From assembly GCF_002157835.1 (NCBI RefSeq), contig NZ_CP020809.1, forward strand, positions 5,704,001-5,768,000: a stretch of DNA of 64,000 bases, written 5' to 3'. Below are positions 8,460-15,790 of the stretch, one piece after another; within the stretch, counting starts at the first letter, position 1, and every line of letters begins with the position of its first letter. Source of the DNA: Mycobacterium dioxanotrophicus. GTDB lineage: Bacteria > Actinomycetota > Actinomycetes > Mycobacteriales > Mycobacteriaceae. The notes beneath the pieces were generated by a model. That model did no database searches. It saw nothing but the letters and a program-made list of their open reading frames with translations, and was not told where the DNA came from. The position numbers and the translations under genes are program-made.

Positions 8460-9311
8460 GTGGCCAGCACCAAGAAGCTCCTCAGCGCGTTGACCCGCCG
8501 CGGACCGCACCGCGTACTGCGCGGTGACCTGGCATTCGCCGGCGTTCCCGGTGTCGTATACACGCCCGAGGCCGGCCTGAATCTGCCCGGCGTGGCGTTC
8601 GGTCACGACTGGCTGGCGAAGGCCGAGAACTACGCCCGCACCCTGGAACATCTGGCGTCCTGGGGCATCGTCGCCGCAGCCCCCAGCACCGAAGCCGGCG
8701 TGGCGCCCTCGGTGCTCAACTTCGCCTTCGATCTGGGCGCGACCCTGGACATTGTCAGCGGCGTGCGGCTGGGCCCCGGCAAGATCAGTGTGCACCCGGC
8801 CAAGCGGGGCCTGGTCGGCCACGGTTTCGGCGGATCGGCGGCGGTGTTCGCGGCGGCCGGGCTGGCGTCCGGTCCGCAGGCTCCGAAGGCGGTGGCCGCG
8901 CTGTTCCCCACGGTCACCAAGCCGCACGCAGAGCAACCCGCGGCGACGCTCAAGGTCCCCGGCCTGATCCTCGCCTCCACCGGCGACCCGCTCAACCTCC
9001 GCTCCAATGCGGCCGAGCTGGCCGCGGCGTGGCATACAGCGACGCTGCGGACCGTCGACAAGGCCGAGTCCGCCGGCCTGGTGGAGGGCCGCAAGCTCAG
9101 CCGGTTCATCGGCCTGCCCGGCCCGGACCGCGGCACGCAGAAGGTGGTCCGGGCGCTGCTCACCGGGTATCTGCTGGCCACGCTGGCCGGTGACAAGACC
9201 TACCGCGACTTCGCCGACCCGGAGGTGGCGCTGCCGCGCACCGCGTTCGCCGATCCCGACGCCCCGGCGGTCCAGCTGGAGGACAAGGTCGCCGCCCTGC
9301 TGAAGGGCTGA
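8460..9311 (+). CDS. Dienelactone-hydrolase-like alpha/beta hydrolase
   Basis: 283 residues from GTG 8460 (ASTKKLLSALTRRG); a GTG at 8442 would add six residues, and neither has a clear ribosome binding site. The fold is of the dienelactone hydrolase/chlorophyllase type: PGVAFGHDWLAKAENY, then LEHLASWGIVAAAPST, and the nucleophile region GLVGHGFGGSAAVFAAAG with Gly in place of the usual Ser at the centre of GHGFGG. The missing Ser could mean a non-hydrolytic or altered enzyme. It is divergent from glmS. M. tuberculosis Rv3438 (about 280 aa) has the same place and strand, so this may be its ortholog. Confidence 0.8.
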   Translation: MASTKKLLSALTRRGPHRVLRGDLAFAGVPGVVYTPEAGLNLPGVAFGHDWLAKAENYARTLEHLASWGIVAAAPSTEAGVAPSVLNFAFDLGATLDIVSGVRLGPGKISVHPAKRGLVGHGFGGSAAVFAAAGLASGPQAPKAVAALFPTVTKPHAEQPAATLKVPGLILASTGDPLNLRSNAAELAAAWHTATLRTVDKAESAGLVEGRKLSRFIGLPGPDRGTQKVVRALLTGYLLATLAGDKTYRDFADPEVALPRTAFADPDAPAVQLEDKVAALLKG

Positions 9312-9329
9312 CCGCCGCCAGCTCCCAAC

Positions 9330-9351
9330 CAACCGGTTGATGGTGTATAAC
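9330..9351 (+). promoter_or_regulatory. Palindrome and -10-like element before LLM gene
   Basis: CAACCGGTTG (9330-9339) is a perfect palindrome and TATAAC (9346-9351) is -10-like. The ATG at 9358 follows 6 nt after TATAAC, which would give a leaderless transcript. The palindrome lies between -10 and -35 and could be an operator. Confidence 0.35.
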
Positions 9352-9357
9352 TCCACC

Positions 9358-10398
9358 ATGCGGACGGGCATCTTTCTGAACTACGCGGGCGGCTTCAAAG
9401 AGGCTGCCGATCAGGTCGTCGAACTGGAGAAGGTGGGCATCGACATCGCCCTGGTGCCCGAGGCCTACTCGTACGACGCCATCAGCCAGCTGGGCTACCT
9501 GGCCGCCAAGACCTCGACCATCGAGCTCGGCACCGGCGTGGTGCCGATCTATACCCGCACTCCGTCGCTGCTGGCGATGACGGCCGCAGGCGTGGACTAC
9601 GTCTCCGATGGCCGCTTCCGGCTCGGCATCGGCACCTCGGGGCCCCAGGTCATGGAGGGCTTCCACGGCGTTCCCTTCGACGCGCCGCTGGGCCGCACCC
9701 GCGAGGTGGTCGAGATCTGTCGCCAGGTGTGGCGGCGCGAGGACGTCAACTACACCGGCAAGCATTACCAGCTACCCCTGCCCGCCGACCGTGGCACCGG
9801 GCTCGGAAAATCCCTCCACCTGATCAATCACCCTGTGCGTGAACGTATTCCGATCACCATCGCAGCGCTTGGCCCCAAGAACGTCCAGCTGACCGCCGAG
9901 ATAGCCGAGGGTTGGCAGCCCGTCTTCTACTACCCCGAGAAGGCCGAGGACGTCTGGGGCGACGCGCTGCGCGCCGGTGCTGCCAAACGCGACCCGGAAC
10001 TCGGACCACTCGACGTGATGGTCAGTGCGAGCCTGGCCATCGGCGACGACGTGGACGACCGGCTGGCCTGGGCGAAACCCCAACTGGCCCTGTACATCGG
10101 CGGGATGGGCGCGCGCGGCAAGAACTTCTACCACAACCTGGCCACCCGGTACGGATTCGGCGACGTCGCCGACCACATCCAGGATCTGTACCTGGCAGGC
10201 AAGAAGGCCGAGGCCGTCGCGGCCGTACCCGACGAGCTGGTGCACAACGTATCACTGGTCGGGCCAACGGGATTCGTGAAGGAACGACTCGCGGCCTACG
10301 CCGAGGCGGGCGTGACCACGATGCTGGTACATCCACTGGCCACGTCCGACGCCGAGACCGTGCGGTTCTGCGAAGAACTGGTGTCGCTGACGCGGTAG
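9358..10398 (+). CDS. LLM-class F420-dependent oxidoreductase (Rv3520c-like)
   Basis: 346 residues from ATG 9358 (MRTGIFLNYAGGF). It is a luciferase-like TIM barrel with the segments that mark the F420-dependent branch: TSTIELGTGVVPIYTRTP, LGIGTSGPQVMEGFHG, TGLGKSLHLINHPVR and IPITIAALGPKNVQLTAEIAEGW. These match the Rv3520c family of probable F420-dependent oxidoreductases; the substrate is unknown. It is transcribed in the same direction as the next gene but is separated from it by 262 nt that contain a hairpin and a large inverted repeat, so it is probably monocistronic. The ATG at 9337 would place the start upstream of the palindrome. Confidence 0.87.
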   Translation: MRTGIFLNYAGGFKEAADQVVELEKVGIDIALVPEAYSYDAISQLGYLAAKTSTIELGTGVVPIYTRTPSLLAMTAAGVDYVSDGRFRLGIGTSGPQVMEGFHGVPFDAPLGRTREVVEICRQVWRREDVNYTGKHYQLPLPADRGTGLGKSLHLINHPVRERIPITIAALGPKNVQLTAEIAEGWQPVFYYPEKAEDVWGDALRAGAAKRDPELGPLDVMVSASLAIGDDVDDRLAWAKPQLALYIGGMGARGKNFYHNLATRYGFGDVADHIQDLYLAGKKAEAVAAVPDELVHNVSLVGPTGFVKERLAAYAEAGVTTMLVHPLATSDAETVRFCEELVSLTR

Positions 10399-10459
10399 TC
10401 CGGGCGCAGATCATCGGCTGCGCCGAGGTTATTTCGTTTCGAGTCACCGACATTCACGT

Positions 10460-10491
10460 CAGGGACAAATTCCGCGATGGTTTTGTCCCTG
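10460..10491 (+). terminator. Hairpin after the LLM gene
   Basis: CAGGGACAAA (10460-10469) and TTTGTCCCTG (10482-10491) form a perfect 10-bp stem with a 12-nt loop, 61 nt after the stop at 10398. It is most simply a terminator; an operator role is possible because it lies upstream of the SDR gene. Confidence 0.5.
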
Positions 10492-10573
10492 GTGTCAATC
10501 TCGGCGCGGTAAGTACCGACCCGCAAGCCACCGCCACCGTGCAATCCCGCACCGCTGCGACGCCTCACTGAAA

Positions 10574-10620
10574 CGTATCACCGCAGTTCACCCTAGCCGT
10601 CACGGTCCATCGGTGATACG
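10574..10620. promoter_or_regulatory. Long inverted repeat upstream of SDR gene
   Basis: CGTATCACCG (10574-10583) and CGGTGATACG (10611-10620) are perfect inverted arms 27 nt apart, ending 40 nt before the SDR start. The right arm also belongs to GGTGATACGATTCACC (10612-10627), whose 5-bp ends are inverted. It is a likely operator cluster for the SDR gene, with the LacI-type regulator at 11574 the nearest candidate. Confidence 0.5.
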
Positions 10621-10660
10621 ATTCACCACACGCTGACCGTCAACCGCGAAGGGAAACAAC

Positions 10661-11494
10661 ATGGGACAGCTCGACGGGCAAGTTGCCTTCATCACCGGTG
10701 TCGCACGCGGCCAGGGCCGCTCGCACGCCCTGACCCTTGCCCGCGAGGGCGCCGACATCATCGGACTTGACCTGTGCGCCAAGCCCTCCACCACCGCCTA
10801 CGCCGGCGCCACCCATGAGGATCTGCAGGAAACCATCCGGCTGGTCAAGGAGACGGGCCGCCAGATCGTCGCGGAGGTCGCCGACACCCGCGACTACGAG
10901 CAGGTCGAGGCCGTCTTCAAGCGGGGCATCGAGCAGTTCGGCCGGGTCGACATCGTGTTGCCGAACGCCGGAATCTGTTCGGGCGCCAAGACCTGGGAGA
11001 TCACGCCGGACGCCTGGCGAGAAATGGTGGAGATCAACCTCAACGGCGTCTTCCACACCGTCAAGGCCGCGATACCGACGATGATCGCCGCCGGTCGCGG
11101 TGGCAGCATCGTCTTCACCGGTTCCACCGAGGCCATCAAGGGGGCCGAGAACATCTCGTCGTACGCGGCCTCCAAGCACGGGGTCACCGGGTTGATGACC
11201 TCGCTGGCACGGGAGTTGGGCCAGTACAACATTCGGGTCAACTCGGTGAATCCGACCTGCGTGGACACCCACATGATCAACAACGACTTCGTGTACGGCC
11301 TGTTCCGTCCGGACCTCGACAAGCCCACCCGCGAAGACGTCATCGACACCTTCGCAGGCACCCACATTCTTCCGGTGCCGTGGATCCAGCCGCAGGACGT
11401 CAGCAACGCGATCCTCTACCTGGTGACCGAGCCGGGCCGCTACATCACGGCGACCCCCCTGGTGATCGACGCCGGGTTCATCGTGAAGTCCTGA
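10661..11494 (+). CDS. SDR oxidoreductase, mycofactocin-coupled type
   Basis: 277-residue short-chain dehydrogenase. The nucleotide-binding motif is TGVARGQGRSHA (12-23), and the catalytic Ser155, Tyr168 and Lys172 (SSYAASKHG) are present. The GARGQGRSHA-type glycine motif and the longer loop after strand 2 (about 40-60) are features of the mycofactocin-associated SDRs, which hold their nicotinamide tightly and pass electrons to mycofactocin; that assignment is by resemblance. The substrate is presumably an alcohol. The ATG follows AAGGGA. A paralog of the same subfamily lies at 27858. A LacI-type regulator begins 80 nt downstream and a large inverted repeat lies upstream. Confidence 0.9.
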   Translation: MGQLDGQVAFITGVARGQGRSHALTLAREGADIIGLDLCAKPSTTAYAGATHEDLQETIRLVKETGRQIVAEVADTRDYEQVEAVFKRGIEQFGRVDIVLPNAGICSGAKTWEITPDAWREMVEINLNGVFHTVKAAIPTMIAAGRGGSIVFTGSTEAIKGAENISSYAASKHGVTGLMTSLARELGQYNIRVNSVNPTCVDTHMINNDFVYGLFRPDLDKPTREDVIDTFAGTHILPVPWIQPQDVSNAILYLVTEPGRYITATPLVIDAGFIVKS

Positions 11495-11548
11495 AACCCG
11501 CACCCGACCTGGCCTCCTCGCATGACGTGATCCGTCCCGCGGGGAGGC

Positions 11549-11580
11549 TAGTGTCTGTTCCCATGGTGACCAGATGGTGA
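11549..11580 (+). promoter_or_regulatory. Candidate promoter and 5-codon upstream frame before the LacI gene
   Basis: TAGTGT (11549-11554, fits TANNNT) is followed 8 nt later by ATG 11563, which opens a frame of five codons (MVTRW) ending at TGA 11578-11580. This stop overlaps the regulator start at 11574. If transcription begins at 11561-11563 the mini-frame would be translated from a nearly leaderless mRNA and couple into the regulator gene. Confidence 0.3.
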
Positions 11581-12635
11581 CGATGAAGGACGTCGCGAAG
11601 GCCGCGGGTGTATCCCAGGCAGCGGTGTCCTACGCCTTCAGCGGATCGCCGAAAGTCTCTGCCGGACAACGTGACCAGATCCTCGCCGTGGCAGCGGACC
11701 TCGGTTACCACGGCCCCAGCATTGCCGGTGCGAGCCTGCGCTCCGGCCGAATGGGCACGGTAGGGGTGATCATCCCCGGTTCACTGGCCCTGGCGGTCGA
11801 GGACCCGTCGACCGCGCTGCTGCTCAAGGGCATCGTCGAGGCCGGCGAGCTCGCCGACGTCGCACTCACCTTGCTTCCCGCCGACGGCACCGCGACCGAC
11901 CCTGCCCGATCGCCGCATTCCGGTGCGTTGCGCGGCCTCGTCGACGGGGTGGTCATGCACTGCCTACCCGATGCCCACCCGGTCGTCGCCGCGATCCTGG
12001 CGCGCGGGATCCCGGCGGTCGCAATCGATTCGCCCCAGGTTCCCCACCTGCCCTACGTCACTGTGGATCACCACGCCGCAGGCATGGTTCAGGCGAATCA
12101 TCTGCTGGCACAGGGACATCGACGCATCGGCATCATCACCGACCGGCTGGGCCCTGGCCCCCGGCCCGGCTTCCACCTACCTGCCGCGATCCCCGCGGCC
12201 ACCGAACGCTATCTGCGGGAACGGTTGACCGGGGTACTGAGCGCGTGCCGGGCCGCCGCGATACCCGACGCCGATATCGCGATCGTCGAGTCCGCGGGCA
12301 TCGATCGGCAGAGCGGGCTGGTCGCCGCCGAGCAACTGGTCGCCGGATTCGGGCCCACCGCGGTGCTCGCCACATCCGACGTCCACGCCGCGGCGGCGTT
12401 GCGGGTGCTGGCGGACAACGGGATCCCGGTACCGCACCACGCCTCGGTCATCGGGTTCGACGACGCGCCGATCGCCGACCTGCTCGGGCTGACCACCATT
12501 CGGCAACCGTTGGTGGACAAGGGCAGAACTGCGGCGACCATTCTGTTGGACCTCATCGCGGGCCGCCCCCGCAGACGTTCGGTGAAGCCCACCGAACTGA
12601 TCGTGCGCACCACGACCGGTCCCGCCCCGCGCTGA
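11574..12635 (+). CDS. LacI-family transcriptional regulator
   Basis: 353 residues beginning MVTMKDVAKAAGVSQAAVSYAFSG, a textbook LacI helix-turn-helix and hinge (about 4-60). A periplasmic-binding-protein-like effector domain follows (MGTVGVIIPGSLALA, VDGVVMHCLPDAHPV, ANHLLAQGHRRIGII, SVIGFDDAPIADLLGLTTIRQP). Such proteins usually repress sugar or other catabolic genes and release DNA on binding their ligand; the ligand is not evident. It follows the SDR at 10661 by 80 nt on the same strand, so that gene is the likely target, together with its own promoter. The start could also be ATG 11583. A short overlapping upstream frame is described separately. Confidence 0.92.
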   Translation: MVTMKDVAKAAGVSQAAVSYAFSGSPKVSAGQRDQILAVAADLGYHGPSIAGASLRSGRMGTVGVIIPGSLALAVEDPSTALLLKGIVEAGELADVALTLLPADGTATDPARSPHSGALRGLVDGVVMHCLPDAHPVVAAILARGIPAVAIDSPQVPHLPYVTVDHHAAGMVQANHLLAQGHRRIGIITDRLGPGPRPGFHLPAAIPAATERYLRERLTGVLSACRAAAIPDADIAIVESAGIDRQSGLVAAEQLVAGFGPTAVLATSDVHAAAALRVLADNGIPVPHHASVIGFDDAPIADLLGLTTIRQPLVDKGRTAATILLDLIAGRPRRRSVKPTELIVRTTTGPAPR

Positions 12636-12649
12636 CCGGCACAGCGAAA

Positions 12650-12687
12650 GCGCCGCCGGCGGACTCGGATGAATCCACCGGCGGCGC
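12650..12687. terminator. Bidirectional terminator hairpin
   Basis: GCGCCGCCGG (12650-12659) and CCGGCGGCGC (12678-12687) form a perfect 10-bp stem with an 18-nt loop between two convergent genes (stops at 12635 and 12700). It can serve both. Confidence 0.7.
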
Positions 12688-12699
12688 CTGCGCGGGGCG

Positions 12700-14289
12700 C
12701 TACTCGGTCGCGGTGACCGCCTGACGGTCGGGCTCGGCCAGCGGCACCTGTCCGGCGAACTGCTCGATGTCGTGCTTGGCGCGGTGCTCACGCAGCAGGT
12801 CGGCGATCTCGATCGCGTCACCCTCCGGCGCAGTGGAGTGCCGGTAGGGCTTGGCCACGACCATGTAGATCAGACCGACGGCGGCGACGATCAGGAAGCC
12901 GATCAAGGCGATCCAGCGATCGAAGAAGTGCAGGCTCGGGTCGCCGTTGGGGCGGGCCAGCACGATCATCGACAGCACGCCGTAGGTCAGAGCACCGATA
13001 CCCACCGGCCAGCCCCACTTGCCGAGCGACCAGTTGCCACCGGGCTTCCAACCCTTGGCGCGGGCCCGCAGCGAGGCGAACACCACCATCTGGAAGGCGA
13101 AGTAGCCGGCCAGCATCTGGAACGCGGCCACCCGGAACAGCGCGTCGGGCAGGAAGTACAGCAGCACGAACAAGCAGATGCACAGCGAGGCGACCAGGAC
13201 GATCGCGTTCACCGGAACCTTGCGACCGGAGATCTTCTTGAAGATGTGGGCGCCAGGGAACATGTCGTCACGGGCGAAGGAGAAGATCAGCCGACTGCCC
13301 GCGGCCTGCTGTCCCATGACGCACGCCAGGAAGGAGGTCAGCGCGATGACGAGGAAGATCTTGGTGCCGGTCTCGCCGAACGTATCGGTGAGGATCGCCG
13401 TGATGGGATTGGCGACCTTGCCGTTGACGATGTCCTGCAGATTGGGTGCGGCCAGGATGTAGCCGACGAACGCGAACAGTGCTGCGGCGCCACCCAGGAT
13501 CACGGTGAGCATCATCGAGCGTGGGATGGTGCGCGACGGGTTGGGCGTCTCTTCGGCGACCTCACCGCAGGCCTCGAAGCCGTAGTAGAGCACCAGACCG
13601 ATGATCGCGGCGGTGACGAAAGCGCTCAGGTAGTCACCGTCGTGGGCGGTGCCCATGGTGTCGAACAACACCGAGAAGTTGTTCTTGCGCGCGAAGATCA
13701 ACAGGTAGAGGCCGACCACCACGATGCCCGCCACCTCGGCGGCCAAACCGACCTTGGCGATGGTGGCCAGCGTCTTGGACCCGGTCGAGTTCAAGGCCAC
13801 GCAGATGAGCACCACGATGGTGGCGATGATCAGCTTCTGCAGTGGCGTCGACGAGATGTTGGAATCCGAATGGAACAGTGCCAGTACGAAATCGGCACTG
13901 AACATCGCGGTGGTGGTGCACCCGACGACGATGCCTGCGATGTAGATCCACGACATGATCCAGGCGTACGGGCCGTTCCACAGGCGCCGCGCCCACTGGT
14001 ACAGGCCGCCGGCGATCGGGAATTGCGAGACGATCTCGCCAAAGACCATGGCCACCAACAGCTGTCCGCCTGCGGCGATCACGAGCCACAGGATCGACGG
14101 TGGCCCGGCCGTGGTGAGGGCCTGGGTGAACATCGACAGCACGCCCACCATCGGCGACAGGTAGAGGAACCCGAGCGCGAAGTTCGACCACATGCCGATC
14201 TTCCGGTCGAATTTCTCTTCGTAGCCCAGCACGCGCAGATGGGCGTCGTCGCCGCTGAACGACCCACCCCCGCCGTTTGTCACTGTCAT
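12700..14289 (-). CDS. APC-family amino acid/amine permease
   Basis: 529 residues with about 12 membrane segments, starting MTVTNGGGGSFSGDD. After a short cytoplasmic N-terminus (LGYEEKFDRKIGMWSNFALGF) the helices carry APC-superfamily motifs: GQLLVAMVFGEIVSQFPIAGG and GFEACGEVAEETPNPSRTIPR. This type imports amino acids, GABA, choline-like amines or related nitrogen compounds by proton symport; the substrate is not readable from sequence. The ATG follows AGGAG. It is convergent with the LacI-type regulator and divergent from the UPF0303 gene. A copy of the site TTGCAC-N3-GTG lies about 150 nt upstream, which links it to the PucR-type regulon proposed for the following genes. Confidence 0.92.
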   Translation of the reverse strand: MTVTNGGGGSFSGDDAHLRVLGYEEKFDRKIGMWSNFALGFLYLSPMVGVLSMFTQALTTAGPPSILWLVIAAGGQLLVAMVFGEIVSQFPIAGGLYQWARRLWNGPYAWIMSWIYIAGIVVGCTTTAMFSADFVLALFHSDSNISSTPLQKLIIATIVVLICVALNSTGSKTLATIAKVGLAAEVAGIVVVGLYLLIFARKNNFSVLFDTMGTAHDGDYLSAFVTAAIIGLVLYYGFEACGEVAEETPNPSRTIPRSMMLTVILGGAAALFAFVGYILAAPNLQDIVNGKVANPITAILTDTFGETGTKIFLVIALTSFLACVMGQQAAGSRLIFSFARDDMFPGAHIFKKISGRKVPVNAIVLVASLCICLFVLLYFLPDALFRVAAFQMLAGYFAFQMVVFASLRARAKGWKPGGNWSLGKWGWPVGIGALTYGVLSMIVLARPNGDPSLHFFDRWIALIGFLIVAAVGLIYMVVAKPYRHSTAPEGDAIEIADLLREHRAKHDIEQFAGQVPLAEPDRQAVTATE

Positions 14290-14633
14290 TGCGATCTCCT
14301 CGGATTCAGGTTCTTGCTATCGGCTGATCTGGTCAACTCACCGGACGGGTCGGCCGCCTGCGGTGACATTCGATCCCGGGCCATGTGACTGCGACCACAC
14401 ATGAAGTCTGGCCGCCACGGAGTCCTGCAGGCAGACACACTTCGTGCAACCAACAGTGAATAAATTTCCCATTGCGGGTACCGCATCCCGTCGGCAACGC
14501 CGTCGAAACACAGGCTAAACATGCAGGTCAAACGCCCAGCTGAAGCATCGCGCAGGGGCCGTGCAATCGCGCGGGCTGTCTTTTCACACGCTGCGCATTC
14601 CGCGCCCCGTGCGCGGCCCCTACCGTCGGCGTC
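14290..14633. other. Divergent intergenic region, permease / UPF0303 gene
   Basis: 344 nt without a gene. It holds the ribosome binding site of the permease, the conserved site at 14438-14449, a short AT-rich tract near 14457-14470 and the promoter of the UPF0303 gene. No small gene or RNA is evident. Confidence 0.6.
14438..14449 (-). promoter_or_regulatory. Conserved site TTGCAC-N3-GTG, copy 1 (permease)
   Basis: Plus strand reads CACTTCGTGCAA, within ACACACTTCGTGCAA at 14435-14449; towards the permease it reads TTGCACGAAGTGTGT. Its distance to the permease ATG is about 150 nt. The same site occurs at 19244, 24230 and 29815, always in the same orientation to the gene it precedes. It is a probable binding site for one regulator. 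Confidence 0.55.
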
Positions 14634-15110
14634 ATGGGAGAGTCCACGATCGATTGGCAACGGCTGCACACGACGGTGATCGCCGAGGAGAACGCACTGG
14701 GTTTCGAGCGATTCGGTCATGCCGACGCCTGGGCGCTCGGCAGCGCGATGGTCGCGACGGCCTCCGGGCAGGGATACCCGGTGGCGATCGCGATCAGTTT
14801 CGGTGAGCAGCGCGTGTTCCACGCGGCACTGGCCGGCTCGTCGGCCACGAACGACGACTGGCTCGACCGCAAGTTCCGCGCCGTCGCCAAACACAACTGC
14901 TCGTCGTGGGCGCTGGCGTGCTCGATCCGCGCCACCGGATCCGATTACTTCACCGAGGGCGGCTATCGGCGCGAGAACGTCGCGCTGGCCGGTGGAGCGG
15001 TGCCGCTGCGGGTGCAGGGATCGCTGATCGGCGCGGTCGGGGTGTCGGGCTTGGCCGAAGAGGAGGATCACCGCTTCGTCGTCGATGCCTTGCGGGCGTT
15101 CCGCGGCTGA
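14634..15110 (+). CDS. UPF0303/HbpS-like heme-degrading-domain protein
   Basis: 158 residues from ATG 14634 (MGESTIDWQRLHTTVIAEENALGF). The length and blocks fit the UPF0303 (DUF336-related) family: DAWALGSAMVATASGQGYPVAIAIS, DDWLDRKFRAVAKHNCSSWALA and a C-terminal GSLIGAVGVSGLAEEEDHRFVVDALRAF. Relatives bind or degrade heme or sit as accessory proteins in catabolic operons; the exact role is unknown. It is divergent from the APC permease and convergent with the ThuA gene. It has no signal peptide. Confidence 0.85.
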   Translation: MGESTIDWQRLHTTVIAEENALGFERFGHADAWALGSAMVATASGQGYPVAIAISFGEQRVFHAALAGSSATNDDWLDRKFRAVAKHNCSSWALACSIRATGSDYFTEGGYRRENVALAGGAVPLRVQGSLIGAVGVSGLAEEEDHRFVVDALRAFRG

Positions 15111-15127
15111 GCCGTTGGGCGGCGCGG

Positions 15128-15790
15128 CTACTGCCGCGCCGCCCAAGCGATGCCCTGTTTGGTGAGCCGACGGACGTCGTCGCCGGCCAGGTCCTGCGGC
15201 GCGTGGCCGACGGAGTGGTAGAAGACGCGCCCCTGTCCCCACTGCCGCACCCAGGCCACCGGGCTCGTCAGGCCGTCCAGCCACGCGAAATGCTCACCGC
15301 TGAACGTGGTTTCGGCGAGGACCGTGTTGTTGGGGTCGACGCTCATGTAGTACTGCTCGGACGCGACGGGAAAGTCGTTGACCCCGTTGGTCACATCGTG
15401 CTCGCGATCGGTGATCGTCACGTCGTAGGGCTGCGGATATCCCTCGCCGGCGGGATGGGCGAGAAAGTCGCCACCGAGCATCAGGTGATACCGCAGGCTC
15501 GACCGGAACGCGGCCGCCGCACCGTGCCAGGCCGCCACCCCGGTGCCTGCCTCAACGGCCGCCAGCAGGTGATCCTCCTGGGAGTCCGACAGATCCTCGG
15601 TGGTCAGTGCGTTGTTCCAGCCGAGGATGATCAGGTCGTAACCGGTCAGATCGCGGTCGAGGGTGAAGATGTCCTGAGACTCCTCCATGTCGAAGCCCAG
15701 TTCGTCGACCACCAGTTCGCGGGTCCACTCGGCGATGTTGTACGGGCTGTGGCCGGGCCATCCGCCGTACAGGTACAGAACGTTGGTCAC
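15128..15790 (-). CDS. ThuA-like (trehalose utilisation) domain protein
   Basis: 220 residues from GTG 15790 (TNVLYLYGGWPGHSPYNIAEW). It has the glutamine-amidotransferase-like ThuA fold: YDLIILGWNNALT, the turn GTGVAAWHGAAAAFRSSLRYHLMLGGDF, then PVAWVRQWGQGRVFYHSVGHAPQDL at the end. ThuA proteins occur with sugar-catabolism genes and may act on keto-sugars, but no reaction is firmly established. The GTG overlaps the aspA stop (GTGA, 4 nt), so it is the last gene of the operon hisD-like/VOC/aspA/thuA. A longer in-frame start inside aspA is rejected. Confidence 0.85.
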   Translation of the reverse strand: MTNVLYLYGGWPGHSPYNIAEWTRELVVDELGFDMEESQDIFTLDRDLTGYDLIILGWNNALTTEDLSDSQEDHLLAAVEAGTGVAAWHGAAAAFRSSLRYHLMLGGDFLAHPAGEGYPQPYDVTITDREHDVTNGVNDFPVASEQYYMSVDPNNTVLAETTFSGEHFAWLDGLTSPVAWVRQWGQGRVFYHSVGHAPQDLAGDDVRRLTKQGIAWAARQ

